55,586 nt of DNA from a virus. The notes under the pieces were generated by a model. The model did not search any database. It saw only the letters and a list, made by a program, of their open reading frames with translations, and was not told where the DNA came from. This document shows, piece after piece, positions 31,525 through 40,708 of the stretch. The position numbers were made by a program, and so were the translations under genes. Location of the stretch: positions 1 through 55,586 of the IMG/VR virus record IMGVR_UViG_3300042691_031785; one strand, 5' to 3'. How positions within the stretch are numbered: the first letter of the stretch is position 1; the number at the start of each line of letters is the position of its first letter.

Positions 31525-32844
31525 ATGTTTAAGTCCCTGGACAAGAAAGACATATACGATAATGCTAGCATATCATTCTGTTTTGAGTTCTTTTCTCCAA
31601 TGAGAAAGATGGATGCAGCAGCTAAGATTGCTAGGGCTCTTGGTAAAAAAGTAAAGTGGTTTAGCGATATTGATCCAAAGTTTAGTGCCACCAATGAAAC
31701 CTTTTCACTAGCTCCTACCTATTCTAACGGTTACAAGGAGATGAGGCTCTCCACAGGAATGCTTTCTTATCAAGAAGGATTGCACATGTTTCTAAAGATC
31801 TCTAACGTCATAGAGGCGATAGGATTCACGACAGATAGGTGTAAGGTGACGACCAAGATAAAACTAAACGAAACGGCTCTTGGTTTACAGGTGAGGATGG
31901 ATAAATTGAATAAAGTAAAGTACTTATTGAGCCTAAATGAAAAGAAACTGTTTGAACTTTGGCCTCAGCCTGAAAACGACAAAAAACTAGTATATCAAAA
32001 CCAGCTTAATTACATACGACCTAAACGGCTTTATGAGACTATTTTAAGCCCAGCGGTGATTAGACGAGCAAATCCATTAGATCTAAGCATACCTGAATCT
32101 GACTTTTTTGGAAACGATTTTTCAGAGATAGGTAGCGGAAAGTTAACTATAAATTACATAGGAGGAAAGGATTACACTAAAAGGAAAAAGGAAGCGGTTG
32201 AGGCAATAAATCTGGTGATTGATAACCTATATGAGACTCTAAAAAATAATTATGAGTATACTAACCAGGAAGAGGTCAAGATCTCGAACATAGTAAACGA
32301 GTTCAAGACTGCATTAGATTCGACTAGATCTCCTCTGACTTTTGCATCTTCTTATCCTGAAATAAGTCTTTTTGTGGATCTTAGACAGGATCCTTTCTTG
32401 ATCGAAGCAAACTATTCGTTAATACGAGAAAAGATCTTTCAGTTAGTAGTTGGAGGAGGAGTCAGCGAGGGTTATATCAATTATGACACCCACAGAAAGA
32501 CTCTACAGGTAAAAGGAGCAACTCTAAAGCGAAGCATCGTTTTAGAAAGAGTAGAGTTCTTTGATTGCACGATAGAGGGAGACGTTAAGAACTGCTTATT
32601 CGATCACTGCATCATCAGAAACTCAAAATTGACTGAGTGTATCATCAATTCTGCGAATCTCATCAAATTTTCAAAGGTGATAGAGTGTGATTATTTGGGG
32701 GCAGCAAATGAGATATTTTCAAGCTTTTTAGATAACTCTCCAGAAAAGATGATCAGTGCCGATCTTAAGGAATGTCTAATCAATCGGGGCAAGCTGGCTA
32801 GGTCATGTAAGATGGACGATTCCACTAAAATTATTCAGTCGTAA
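31525..32844 (+). CDS. Hypothetical protein, possible amidoligase-like fold with repeat tail
   Basis: 439 residues, first gene of the plus-strand cassette. Parts resemble the amidoligase layout: SISFCFEFFSPMRKMDAAAK near the start, then KWFSDIDPKFSA, NGYKEMRLSTG, GFTTDRCKVTTKIKLNE and KLTINYIGGKDYTKRKKEAV. In amidoligases these would be the glutamate, S/D and H.H blocks, but the catalytic H.H appears replaced (VTTKIKL). The C-terminal 90 residues (VEFFDCTIEGDVKNCLFDHC) form irregular pentapeptide-like coils. GATAAATA lies 17 bases upstream. It may be a degenerate, structural version. Low confidence in the family. Confidence 0.45.
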   Translation: MFKSLDKKDIYDNASISFCFEFFSPMRKMDAAAKIARALGKKVKWFSDIDPKFSATNETFSLAPTYSNGYKEMRLSTGMLSYQEGLHMFLKISNVIEAIGFTTDRCKVTTKIKLNETALGLQVRMDKLNKVKYLLSLNEKKLFELWPQPENDKKLVYQNQLNYIRPKRLYETILSPAVIRRANPLDLSIPESDFFGNDFSEIGSGKLTINYIGGKDYTKRKKEAVEAINLVIDNLYETLKNNYEYTNQEEVKISNIVNEFKTALDSTRSPLTFASSYPEISLFVDLRQDPFLIEANYSLIREKIFQLVVGGGVSEGYINYDTHRKTLQVKGATLKRSIVLERVEFFDCTIEGDVKNCLFDHCIIRNSKLTECIINSANLIKFSKVIECDYLGAANEIFSSFLDNSPEKMISADLKECLINRGKLARSCKMDDSTKIIQS

Positions 32845-32874
32845 CCTAACGTAATATCGGTTGCTTATTTTAAA

Positions 32875-32882
32875 GATAAATA
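32875..32882 (+). promoter_or_regulatory. Late promoter-like octamer GATAAATA
   Basis: 22 bases before the ATG of 32905-34335. Confidence 0.5.
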
Positions 32883-32904
32883 AACAAAATAAGCTAATAA
32901 TAGG

Positions 32905-34335
32905 ATGGCCGTCTATAACAACTTAAAGGCGATACGACGATTAACCAATTCGAGTCTAACCTCAATAATAGACATAACGAACCTAAACTTTAGGAGTCTG
33001 TCAGATGCTAATTTAGAATTTCTGACTAATATAGGATATGATGAGGCCTTGAATTCGTTTACCCTATATCAGGGAACGTTCGACTTTGTAAACATTACCG
33101 ATACTTTAAGTCTTAAGCTAGACGGTATTCCAACATTCACGATAGACTCCTTGGGTAGAGCGGAAGGTCAGGAACTCCTAGTAAAAGTCGCTGAGACTAA
33201 ACGATTAAGGATGACGGATTTTCCGGACTGGCCGAACATCGGCGTTCCTGGAGAAATCATCTACACTGGCATCCAGAATCAAAGACCCGAATTCGGAGAA
33301 GACTTTATCGGTTATTTGCAAGGAAGAGGTTGGGTGAGCTTGACCGATAGCCAGGGCACAGGCTACCTGATCCTTACTCTATTAGAAGGAAGTCCACCGG
33401 TTCCTCCTTGTCCAGGAGTGAATAAAGCAACAATATGGGTGGGACCTCCAGGATATGCTACAGGCTCGGTACCGACCACTCAGACCATCTATTTTACTGA
33501 TGAGAATTGTGACGTGTACGACCTAATGTCTGGAGGAGGCGGCGGTGGTGGTGGAAGCTGCGGATATTTTGTTATTGAGAACTTTACAGCAAACGTTCCT
33601 CAAACAATAAACCATAACCTAAATACTCAAAACGTTCAAGTCCAAACGATAAGGACTGACACTGGAGAATTGGTGGAAGGTTTTGTGAATAATTATCTTA
33701 GTAATAGCGTTGATATCACATTCTCACAAACCATTTCAGCAGTAAGAGTTGTAGTGATTAGCGCTGAATGTGGCGGCGGTGGAGGCGGAGCCATCGAGGT
33801 TCTCCAAGACGGTACGCAAGTAGTCGCAGCAGCGACCGCCATAAACTTTGTTGGTCCAGGAATAACTGCGACAAATGCTGGTTCAGGGCAAGCAAACGTT
33901 TCAATAAATCAGGGTAACAAAAAATACATCTCTCCAACTGAGACTCTAACGATCGATGCGGATTATCAATACACGATATATGGAAACTTCACGGTAGAAG
34001 GGGTCGTGAATAATAGCGGCGAGGTGGTGATCATGAACGGAACTCTTAGCATTCTTCCAGGAGGACAATTCAATAACTTGGGAGCAGGAACTCTTACCAT
34101 CGTTAACTTAGCGACTGGTGATTCTTTCTTAGGAGCAGTTAAAACGTTTACCTCAACCGCACTGGTGCCAGTCAACGTCTCTCACAATCTAGGTACTTCT
34201 GACTTTGTGTTTAACGCATATGATGGAGGAACTTTAATAGACATTGATTACACAATAGTCGACATTAATACTATACAAGTTACGACTACTGGAAACGTTG
34301 GTGGAGGAGCTATAATATTCCAAGCAAAAATATAA
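32905..34335 (+). CDS. Tail fibre / adhesin protein with poly-Gly hinges
   Basis: 476 residues, beta-rich. Two glycine runs (SGGGGGGGGSCGYF near 211 and ECGGGGGGAIEV near 292) act as flexible hinges between domains. The segment after the second (LQDGTQVVAAATAINFVGPG, then TATNAGSGQANVSIN) is the repeating fibre element common in phage tail fibres. The end is a strand-rich domain with repeated 'VNVSHNLGTS' style. GATAAATA at 32875-32882. A distal tail protein or fibre connector in the adhesin cassette. Confidence 0.65.
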   Translation: MAVYNNLKAIRRLTNSSLTSIIDITNLNFRSLSDANLEFLTNIGYDEALNSFTLYQGTFDFVNITDTLSLKLDGIPTFTIDSLGRAEGQELLVKVAETKRLRMTDFPDWPNIGVPGEIIYTGIQNQRPEFGEDFIGYLQGRGWVSLTDSQGTGYLILTLLEGSPPVPPCPGVNKATIWVGPPGYATGSVPTTQTIYFTDENCDVYDLMSGGGGGGGGSCGYFVIENFTANVPQTINHNLNTQNVQVQTIRTDTGELVEGFVNNYLSNSVDITFSQTISAVRVVVISAECGGGGGGAIEVLQDGTQVVAAATAINFVGPGITATNAGSGQANVSINQGNKKYISPTETLTIDADYQYTIYGNFTVEGVVNNSGEVVIMNGTLSILPGGQFNNLGAGTLTIVNLATGDSFLGAVKTFTSTALVPVNVSHNLGTSDFVFNAYDGGTLIDIDYTIVDINTIQVTTTGNVGGGAIIFQAKI

Positions 34336-34342
34336 TTAAGTA

Positions 34343-37009
34343 ATGGCGATAAAAAAGGCTTATTTTGATCTGCAGGTAGACGGAGAAATCTCCGGAAAGA
34401 AGATAATGGTAGAGGGCGAGTATTCGTTACCCCTAACCGACGGTGTCGCAGGTCAACTCATGTCGACTGATGGCGCAGGCAACGTTTCTTTTATTAACAT
34501 CTCAACCTTAGGCTTGCTAAATCCGTCAAGCATAGTGAACGGCACAGGTATTTCCTGGACTCAAATCTCTCCGGGAATATTGCAGGGAGATGTCAATCTA
34601 ACTCCATTCAGCACGACCGATCTTATCGAAGGAACTCGGCTCTATTTTACCAATGAGAGAGTGGACGATCGGGTAAATTCTCTACTACTTGCTGGGACGG
34701 GTATCACTAAAGCTTACAACGACGGCGCAAATAGCTTGACACTAGGAGTTACATTGGCTCCATTTAGTACGACTGACCTCGTTGAAGGAACTCGACTCTA
34801 TTTCACAAACGAAAGAGTCGATGATCGAGTTGCTGCTCTAGTTCAAAACTCAGCTTCTGTTACATGGACATATGATGATTCTCTAAATACTTTGACTGCG
34901 AACGCAGTAACCTCTCCATTACAGATCGAGAAGGACGGTGTGCTAGTTGCAGCCAGAGGAAAAATAGATTTTATAACTGGCTCCAACACGACTCTTACTG
35001 TGCTGGACGATGTAATAAATAGCAAGGTCACTGTACAAATAGATTCAGCGGTTGGTGCCATTGATGATCTTTCTGATGTCGCAGTGAGTTCACCTAACGC
35101 TGGAGAGATCTTAGCATACGTTGGACCAAATTGGCAAAACGTTCCAGACACGGCGGTCATTCAGTTAGGAGCAGGAACGGGTTCAAGTGTTAGAGTAAAC
35201 AATTCTAATACTGCGAGTGGAGACTGTTCTACTGTCAGCGGAGGATACTTAAACATTGCATCTAATTGCGATTCAACTATTGCTGGCGGTTTAGGTAACA
35301 CGTCTAGCGGTTATCAATCAACCATTGCTGGCGGTAACTCTAATTCAGCCAGCGGAAATGAGAGTTTTATAGGAGGAGGATTATGTAATACTGCAAGTAG
35401 CGGTTGCTCAACAGTAGGCGGCGGTGAACGCAATACAGCAAGCGGATCAACGTCAACAGTCAGCGGAGGATATTGTAATATTGCAAGTTGCGTAGGTTCA
35501 ACGGTCAGTGGAGGGTCATTCAATACAGTTAGTGAAATTGCGTCGACTGTTTCTGGAGGAAATAATAATTCAATAACTCAAAGATATTCAACAATCAGCG
35601 GAGGTTGGAATAATAGTGTTTGCGCTTCTTGTTCAACTATTGGAGGAGGACTAGATAATACTGTATCTTCTCAGATAACAATAATTGCAGGCGGAAGATG
35701 CAATATTGCGAGCGGCACTGGCTCGTCAATTAGTGGAGGTGTATGTAATACGTCATCTGGATGTTACTCAATAGTCGGCGGAGGCTTATGTAATACTTCT
35801 TCTGGACTTGCCTCAGTTGTTAGTGGAGGCCAAGGTAATGTCTCTTCTTGTAATCACTCAGTGATAGGAGGAGGGTGTAATAACGCGTCTAGTTATTACG
35901 GCACAGCAGTCGGCGGTGGATACTGTAACACAGCTAGTGGTTTTTATTCAACTGTCAGTGGAGGATACGGTAATGTTTCAAATTGGAATTATTCTACTGT
36001 TTCTGGAGGCTATGCAAATACTGCAAGCTCCCAATTTACGACAGTAGGCGGAGGAATTAATAACATTGCTAATGGAGCCACTTCAACGATAGGAGGAGGA
36101 TACTGTAATACTGCCAGCTGTGGTTACACGACCGTAAGTGGAGGCAAATGTAATGTATCTAGCAACATCTACTCGACAGTCAGCGGAGGATATTGCAACG
36201 TATCTACCTGCAATTTTTCAGTAGTAAGCGGCGGTGCATATAACACAGCTAGCGGTATTTACTCAACAGTCGGAGGCGGCTGTCGTAATACAGCATCTGG
36301 ATGTTGGTCAGCTGTGTTAGGAGGATACTGTAATACTCTTACTCACACCGTTGCTGGAGCATTCGGTTGTAACATCGCATCGGTATGTAATAATACTTTT
36401 CACACGAATTATCTAAACCTATACAACACGCCAGAGTCAGACACGTCAAACACAGCGTCACTAGTAAGAGACACCGCGACAGGTCAAGTAAAGGTTAGAT
36501 ATCAGGGAGGACTCTTTGCACAAAATACTTCAAGCACGCCGATAACGGGCACTGTCACAGAAACCTCTGTGATCTCAACGGGAGTCGGAACTCTTACTGT
36601 GCCTGCGAATGGCTTTACAGTCGGCGACAGTTTTGGTGTTTCAGTCGGGGGAGTGATCTCATCGGCTAACGGTGAGACCGTTCAGATTAGAATAAAATCT
36701 GGAGCAGTTTTACTTGCTGATACTGGAGTGGTATCTCTACCCGCGCTATCCGGTAGGTTCTGGTCCTTACAGGTACAGTTTACCGTAAGAGCCATCGGAG
36801 GGGCAGGAGTTGCTTCAATCGCGGCAAACGGAATGTTTTCATTCTCTTCTTCTGGATTCGACATACTCGGTTCTGACTTGGGAGGAGTAGAATCCACTAA
36901 TTTTAATACTACTGCCTCAAACACGCTATCTGTTACTGCGCAATGGGGATCGACTAACGCGACGAATACCATCTATTCTAACATATTTGTCGTAAATAAA
37001 AACTATTAA
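34343..37009 (+). CDS. Large repeat adhesin / tail fibre, YadA-head-like (about 25 repeats)
   Basis: 888 residues. N-terminal part has two copies of a fibre repeat (FSTTDLIEGTRLYFTNERVD and FSTTDLVEGTRLYFTNERVD). Residues about 290-660 hold about 25 copies of a 15-residue repeat, consensus STVSGGYCNTASGxY, related to the left-handed beta-roll of YadA-type trimeric adhesin heads. Unusually for such heads, many repeats carry Cys at position 8 and sometimes near 14. The C-terminus (FSFSSSGFDILGSDLGGVES) is a separate beta domain, probably the receptor-binding tip. No signal peptide, so a virion fibre and not a cell-surface adhesin. Confidence 0.75.
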   Translation: MAIKKAYFDLQVDGEISGKKIMVEGEYSLPLTDGVAGQLMSTDGAGNVSFINISTLGLLNPSSIVNGTGISWTQISPGILQGDVNLTPFSTTDLIEGTRLYFTNERVDDRVNSLLLAGTGITKAYNDGANSLTLGVTLAPFSTTDLVEGTRLYFTNERVDDRVAALVQNSASVTWTYDDSLNTLTANAVTSPLQIEKDGVLVAARGKIDFITGSNTTLTVLDDVINSKVTVQIDSAVGAIDDLSDVAVSSPNAGEILAYVGPNWQNVPDTAVIQLGAGTGSSVRVNNSNTASGDCSTVSGGYLNIASNCDSTIAGGLGNTSSGYQSTIAGGNSNSASGNESFIGGGLCNTASSGCSTVGGGERNTASGSTSTVSGGYCNIASCVGSTVSGGSFNTVSEIASTVSGGNNNSITQRYSTISGGWNNSVCASCSTIGGGLDNTVSSQITIIAGGRCNIASGTGSSISGGVCNTSSGCYSIVGGGLCNTSSGLASVVSGGQGNVSSCNHSVIGGGCNNASSYYGTAVGGGYCNTASGFYSTVSGGYGNVSNWNYSTVSGGYANTASSQFTTVGGGINNIANGATSTIGGGYCNTASCGYTTVSGGKCNVSSNIYSTVSGGYCNVSTCNFSVVSGGAYNTASGIYSTVGGGCRNTASGCWSAVLGGYCNTLTHTVAGAFGCNIASVCNNTFHTNYLNLYNTPESDTSNTASLVRDTATGQVKVRYQGGLFAQNTSSTPITGTVTETSVISTGVGTLTVPANGFTVGDSFGVSVGGVISSANGETVQIRIKSGAVLLADTGVVSLPALSGRFWSLQVQFTVRAIGGAGVASIAANGMFSFSSSGFDILGSDLGGVESTNFNTTASNTLSVTAQWGSTNATNTIYSNIFVVNKNY
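35208..36340 (+). repeat. 45-bp coding repeats (about 25), adhesin 1
   Basis: Tandem degenerate 45-base units encode the 15-residue YadA-like repeat. Sequence between copies differs mainly at codons for positions 8-9 and 13-15. Reading frame is kept throughout. Confidence 0.7.
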
Positions 37010-37025
37010 AAAGAATACAATTAGA

Positions 37026-38450
37026 ATGGCTAAAAAGATCCTAAATATTCCAGAACACGCTACAGTATCCTTGACTCCTGGGAATCCTGACTCAGGTAAC
37101 ATGAAGATTTATCCAAAAAACGATAATGAATGGTACACATTGGATTCTTCTGGAAACGAGTCTCGTCTAGCAAAGTTTGCTAAGTATGCAAACGTAGTAT
37201 TCGTCGATCAAGCAAATGGAAACAACTCTACTGGAACAATAAACGAACCGAATAAACCTTTTCTTACTGTTTCTGCAGCGAGATCAGCTGCTCTTCTTCT
37301 TCCTGGATTAAGCAGTCAAAATAAAGCACTAGTCTATATCAGACGTGGAGAATACTCAACTGTCACCATGACACTAGCCGATAATCTAGATTTTTATTGT
37401 GAGCCTGGAGTGGTTTTTGTAGGAACGACTCAAATTAGAGACCTAGGTGTGGCCGTCACGTCCAATGTCTATGGATATCTGCAAATCCGTTCAACTGGCA
37501 CAACGATACCTGTAGTGTTTACCGGAGCTTCATCAATAGTCTTTGAATTCGATCAAATATTCGCGAATTCCGCTGCTCTTGAAGTCAATACCGCTAGCTC
37601 AAACAATAAAATAACTATAAAGGGTAATTACATCTACTCTGGAACCTTTGGTCAGGGCTTTGGAATAACTATTCGACAGGCCGCGAACGTTGTGATGAAT
37701 GTCGTCAATTCAATAGAGGCGATTCACTCAGTGTTGGCGTTTAGATTTTACACCGGAACGACTGTGATCAATTGTCCAACCGTTAATCTGCTTGCCGGAA
37801 ATATTTACGGAGGTAATTTTAAGCACGGCATAATAACATACGATGCATCAAGCGTTGGGTCAATAACCCTAAATGGAAATCTAAATAATAAGGATGCAAT
37901 AGACTACGCTGGCTCTAGCTCAATGATAGTGCAATGGGCAGGTGGCCAACCTAAACTCACAGTAAACGGTAACATCTATGGGGGATTGATAAAGGCTCTC
38001 GATGGAAACACCAATACCGTGGGATCGATTGAGATAAACGGTAACATGTCCAGCAGCAAAGACTATACTGTTTGGGCCTATGGTAGTGGTCAGGTGGTAA
38101 TCAAGAATTCGACAATAATAAACACCAATGCAGCAGTCGGTGCGAGCTATGTAGTAGCGATTAACGGTACAGCAAAAGTTTTCTTTAAAGGTTGCTACAT
38201 ATACGGTAATAAGAGTGACTCGGACATCATCGCGATAAATGGAGCGTCGACTAATCTAGTATTGGACGACTGTGCAGTATATTCGTCTGGAGCGCTAGGC
38301 GCTTCGATTCTCTCGACCGCTGGAGCAGTCACAGTACGAGCCCACAATTGCAGGTTCAACAAAGCGGTGACAGTTGACATAACTGACCTATACGTTCCTA
38401 CTGGAATAACGGTTGACGCAAATCTAATAGTACCGACTTCAATCAATTAA
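37026..38450 (+). CDS. Parallel beta-helix fibre / spike protein
   Basis: 474 residues. The N-terminal 60 residues anchor (IYPKNDNEWYTLDSSGNESR). From about residue 55 the pattern VFVDQANGNNSTGTINEPNK, followed by LVYIRRGEYS and many stacked rungs (NKITIKGNYIYSG, VGSITLNGNLNN, QVVIKNSTIINTN), is that of a right-handed parallel beta-helix like tail spikes and pectate-lyase-like proteins. No lyase catalytic residues are recognisable. Likely a tail spike or fibre that binds or cleaves a surface glycan. Confidence 0.7.
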   Translation: MAKKILNIPEHATVSLTPGNPDSGNMKIYPKNDNEWYTLDSSGNESRLAKFAKYANVVFVDQANGNNSTGTINEPNKPFLTVSAARSAALLLPGLSSQNKALVYIRRGEYSTVTMTLADNLDFYCEPGVVFVGTTQIRDLGVAVTSNVYGYLQIRSTGTTIPVVFTGASSIVFEFDQIFANSAALEVNTASSNNKITIKGNYIYSGTFGQGFGITIRQAANVVMNVVNSIEAIHSVLAFRFYTGTTVINCPTVNLLAGNIYGGNFKHGIITYDASSVGSITLNGNLNNKDAIDYAGSSSMIVQWAGGQPKLTVNGNIYGGLIKALDGNTNTVGSIEINGNMSSSKDYTVWAYGSGQVVIKNSTIINTNAAVGASYVVAINGTAKVFFKGCYIYGNKSDSDIIAINGASTNLVLDDCAVYSSGALGASILSTAGAVTVRAHNCRFNKAVTVDITDLYVPTGITVDANLIVPTSIN

Positions 38451-38459
38451 TAAAAGCTT

Positions 38460-38786
38460 ATGACACTATACTGTTCAGTCTCTTCAGCAAGCCCAGCAAC
38501 AACTAACGTTGTGATGGGTTATTTTAATCAAGCTCACTTTCATCTAGATTTAGATGAATCCTCAGTGGCAGAAAAGAATACAGTCGATGACTTTTTAGGA
38601 GTTATCGGAAGTCATTCAATCGTACATGTGACGAACATCCCAAGTCAGGACTTCTTTGAAGCAAACATAGTGATTCCAGGAGAAGCCGATCTTGAAGAAT
38701 CTACACTTGACTACTTATCGTTAAGCACTGAGGATAAAGAAAAGGTGGAATCTTTTATGGCTCTATTAGAAGCCATCGCAGAATAA
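38460..38786 (+). CDS. Small acidic protein between fibre genes, 108 aa
   Basis: 108 residues, strongly acidic (DLDESSVAEKNTVDDFLGVI; DLEESTLDYLSLSTEDKEKV). It lies between the beta-helix and the second repeat adhesin and has a loose partner in size and style at 40397-40708, after that adhesin. Small proteins in such positions can be fibre assembly chaperones or tip caps (T4 gp38, gp57 style), which is inference from position. Confidence 0.6.
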   Translation: MTLYCSVSSASPATTNVVMGYFNQAHFHLDLDESSVAEKNTVDDFLGVIGSHSIVHVTNIPSQDFFEANIVIPGEADLEESTLDYLSLSTEDKEKVESFMALLEAIAE

Positions 38787-38789
38787 ATA
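38782..38789 (+). promoter_or_regulatory. Late promoter-like octamer AATAAATA
   Basis: 17 bases before the ATG of the second repeat adhesin. Confidence 0.5.
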
Positions 38790-38806
38790 AAAATAAAGAA
38801 AAAGAA

Positions 38807-40372
38807 ATGTACGGTTCAGGAATACAATTACCACGCGTTGCCTTTTCTACGGTTGACTTCACACAGATTCCAGCAAACAGCTTTTTCTTTGGTTTTGACC
38901 TAGATAACGGTGGAGCTCTCTCAAAAATGGATAACACTGGTGTGCCAGTTGTAATAGAATACGAAGAGCCGATCATACAGGAAGGAGCAGGATCACCATC
39001 TACGATTAGAATAAACTCATCGAATTCTGCGACAGGTGCTTATTCAGTAGCACTAGGAACCACCAATTCAGCTGGCGGCATCTTTTCAGTTGTTTCAGGA
39101 GGTTGCGGTAACTCGGCATCAGCGTCAGCATCAACAGTTGGCGGAGGATGTAATAACGATTCATTACAAATCGGATCAACTATTTCTGGAGGTAGATGTA
39201 ATACCTCTTCTTCCTATAATTCAACAGTGAGTGGAGGATATTGTAACGCCGCTACTGCTACTGGATCAGTAATAGGTGGAGGAGTAAACAATTCAGCAAG
39301 TGGAGTAATTTCAACAGTCGGCGGAGGAACAGGAAACACTGCAAGTTGCTGTCATTCGACAGTCGGAGGCGGATACTGTAATTCAGCTAGCGCTGAGTGT
39401 TCTACGCTTTCTGGAGGCTACTGTAATGTTGCTAGCGGTAGCTATTCAACAATTGGCGGTGGAGCATTAAATACTGCAAGTTGCGGAAGCACAACTATTG
39501 CTGGAGGATACTGTAACATATCGAGTGGTGTTTATTCAATGATAGGCGGAGGATATACTAATACTTCGTCTGGTTATTATTCAACCGTTGGAGGAGGTTG
39601 TTTCAATACTTCCTCTTCTTATTATTCAACTATTAGCGGAGGTCGACTAAACCTTGCAAGCGGAGACAGCTCAGTGATAGGCGGAGGATACTGTAATACC
39701 GCAAGTTCAAACTTTTCCGCTATCACTGGAGGTTTTTGTAATACTTCTTCTTCTAAGTATTCAACCGTGAGTGGAGGAAAGAATAACACAGCAAGCGGTT
39801 ATTGTTCTACAATAAGCGGAGGATACTCAAATTCATCTTCCGGTTATTATGCATCCACTGTTTCTGGAGGATCACTCAACGCCGCGACTGGTGATTATTC
39901 AATGATAGGTGGAGGAGTATACAATACTTCTTCTGGATACTCATCAACTCTAAGTGGAGGATATTGTAATATAGCAAGCGGAAATTATTCAACCGTTAGT
40001 GGAGGATTCTGTAATATTGCGCAACAACAGTGTGCAACGGTTAGTGGAGGCTGTCAAAACACTGCATCTGGTTGTGCAGCAACAGTCAACGGTGGAATAG
40101 ATAACACTGCATCAGGAAATTGTTCTACAATAGGCGGAGGCTGTCTAAACACTGCATCTGGTTGCTATTCCTCAATAATTGGCGGCAAATCAAACAATAC
40201 TTGCTTATTCAATGATGCGGTGATCGCTGGATCAAACATCTGTGCAGTTGCTGCGTGCACGCTACATGCTAACTGTTTATGGATAGGAAACATTCCTACT
40301 GAATCTGCTCTACCTCTTCCTAATGGAACTGTTTGGAAGTGTAGCTCTACTGGAGTTCTTTACATAGCTTAA
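38807..40372 (+). CDS. Second repeat adhesin / tail fibre, YadA-head-like (about 25 repeats)
   Basis: 521 residues. After an 80-residue N-terminal domain (IPANSFFFGFDLDNGGALSK), it opens with a recognisable YadA-head motif (SATGAYSVALGTTNSAGG) and continues through about 25 units of the same 15-residue repeat as the 888-residue protein (STIGGGYCNTASGxY type), again Cys-rich. The C-terminus is short (WIGNIPTESALPLPNGTVWK). AATAAATA at 38782-38789. It is probably a paralogue of the larger adhesin generated by duplication; it has no separate C-terminal receptor domain. Confidence 0.7.
   Translation: MYGSGIQLPRVAFSTVDFTQIPANSFFFGFDLDNGGALSKMDNTGVPVVIEYEEPIIQEGAGSPSTIRINSSNSATGAYSVALGTTNSAGGIFSVVSGGCGNSASASASTVGGGCNNDSLQIGSTISGGRCNTSSSYNSTVSGGYCNAATATGSVIGGGVNNSASGVISTVGGGTGNTASCCHSTVGGGYCNSASAECSTLSGGYCNVASGSYSTIGGGALNTASCGSTTIAGGYCNISSGVYSMIGGGYTNTSSGYYSTVGGGCFNTSSSYYSTISGGRLNLASGDSSVIGGGYCNTASSNFSAITGGFCNTSSSKYSTVSGGKNNTASGYCSTISGGYSNSSSGYYASTVSGGSLNAATGDYSMIGGGVYNTSSGYSSTLSGGYCNIASGNYSTVSGGFCNIAQQQCATVSGGCQNTASGCAATVNGGIDNTASGNCSTIGGGCLNTASGCYSSIIGGKSNNTCLFNDAVIAGSNICAVAACTLHANCLWIGNIPTESALPLPNGTVWKCSSTGVLYIA
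39022..40200 (+). repeat. 45-bp coding repeats (about 25), adhesin 2
   Basis: Tandem 45-base units encode the same 15-residue YadA-like repeat as at 35208-36340. The two arrays, about 2.7 kb apart and in the same orientation, could recombine. One unit has an extra codon (SGYYAS). Confidence 0.7.
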
Positions 40373-40380
40373 GATAAATA
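40373..40380 (+). promoter_or_regulatory. Late promoter-like octamer GATAAATA
   Basis: 16 bases before the ATG of 40397-40708; context AGATAAATAATAAAAAAC is nearly identical to the minus-strand copies at 4955 and 10579. Confidence 0.55.
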
Positions 40381-40396
40381 ATAAAAAACGACACAC

Positions 40397-40708
40397 ATGT
40401 TTAATACTATTCACATATTTGGATATGGAGAGACTCAAATCATAGGTGAGGACCTAAATGTAAAGGTGGACTCTTCTCTTCTTACGACCCTGACATCTTT
40501 CGTAAATCATGTAAAGAATCTAAGGCCAGAAGACGTTATTGAATCTGAGTATCACGTGATACACGTTTTTAATGGAGCAAACGTAAGATACTTATCTCAT
40601 TCTGATAACAAGGATGAAAAGAAGACTTTCTTTGTTAATTTTGATCAGGTGGATTTAGAGTTATTGAATGCATTGGTTGCTGAGCTAACTTCTTATCAAC
40701 CCGCTTAA
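40397..40708 (+). CDS. Small protein ending the fibre cassette, 103 aa
   Basis: 103 residues, mixed alpha/beta (FNTIHIFGYGETQIIGEDLN, then YHVIHVFNGANVRYLSH). GATAAATA at 40373-40380 gives it its own late promoter. It ends with a 4-base overlap against the convergent sulfotransferase gene. It may assist fibre assembly, like 38460-38786; function unknown. Confidence 0.6.
   Translation: MFNTIHIFGYGETQIIGEDLNVKVDSSLLTTLTSFVNHVKNLRPEDVIESEYHVIHVFNGANVRYLSHSDNKDEKKTFFVNFDQVDLELLNALVAELTSYQPA

Noticed and set aside
31437-31694. Minus-strand frame of 85 codons at the start of the plus-strand cassette
   Set aside because: It covers the divergent promoter region and lies antisense to a gene with an octamer and clear start; no independent support.
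34843-36972. Minus-strand frames opposite the repeat adhesin
   Set aside because: They mirror the biased codons of the repeats and have Pro/Val-rich shadow composition.
35208-40200. Regular 45-bp repeats looking like a CRISPR or satellite array
   Set aside because: Units are in frame, degenerate and encode a known adhesin-type protein repeat with no unique spacers.
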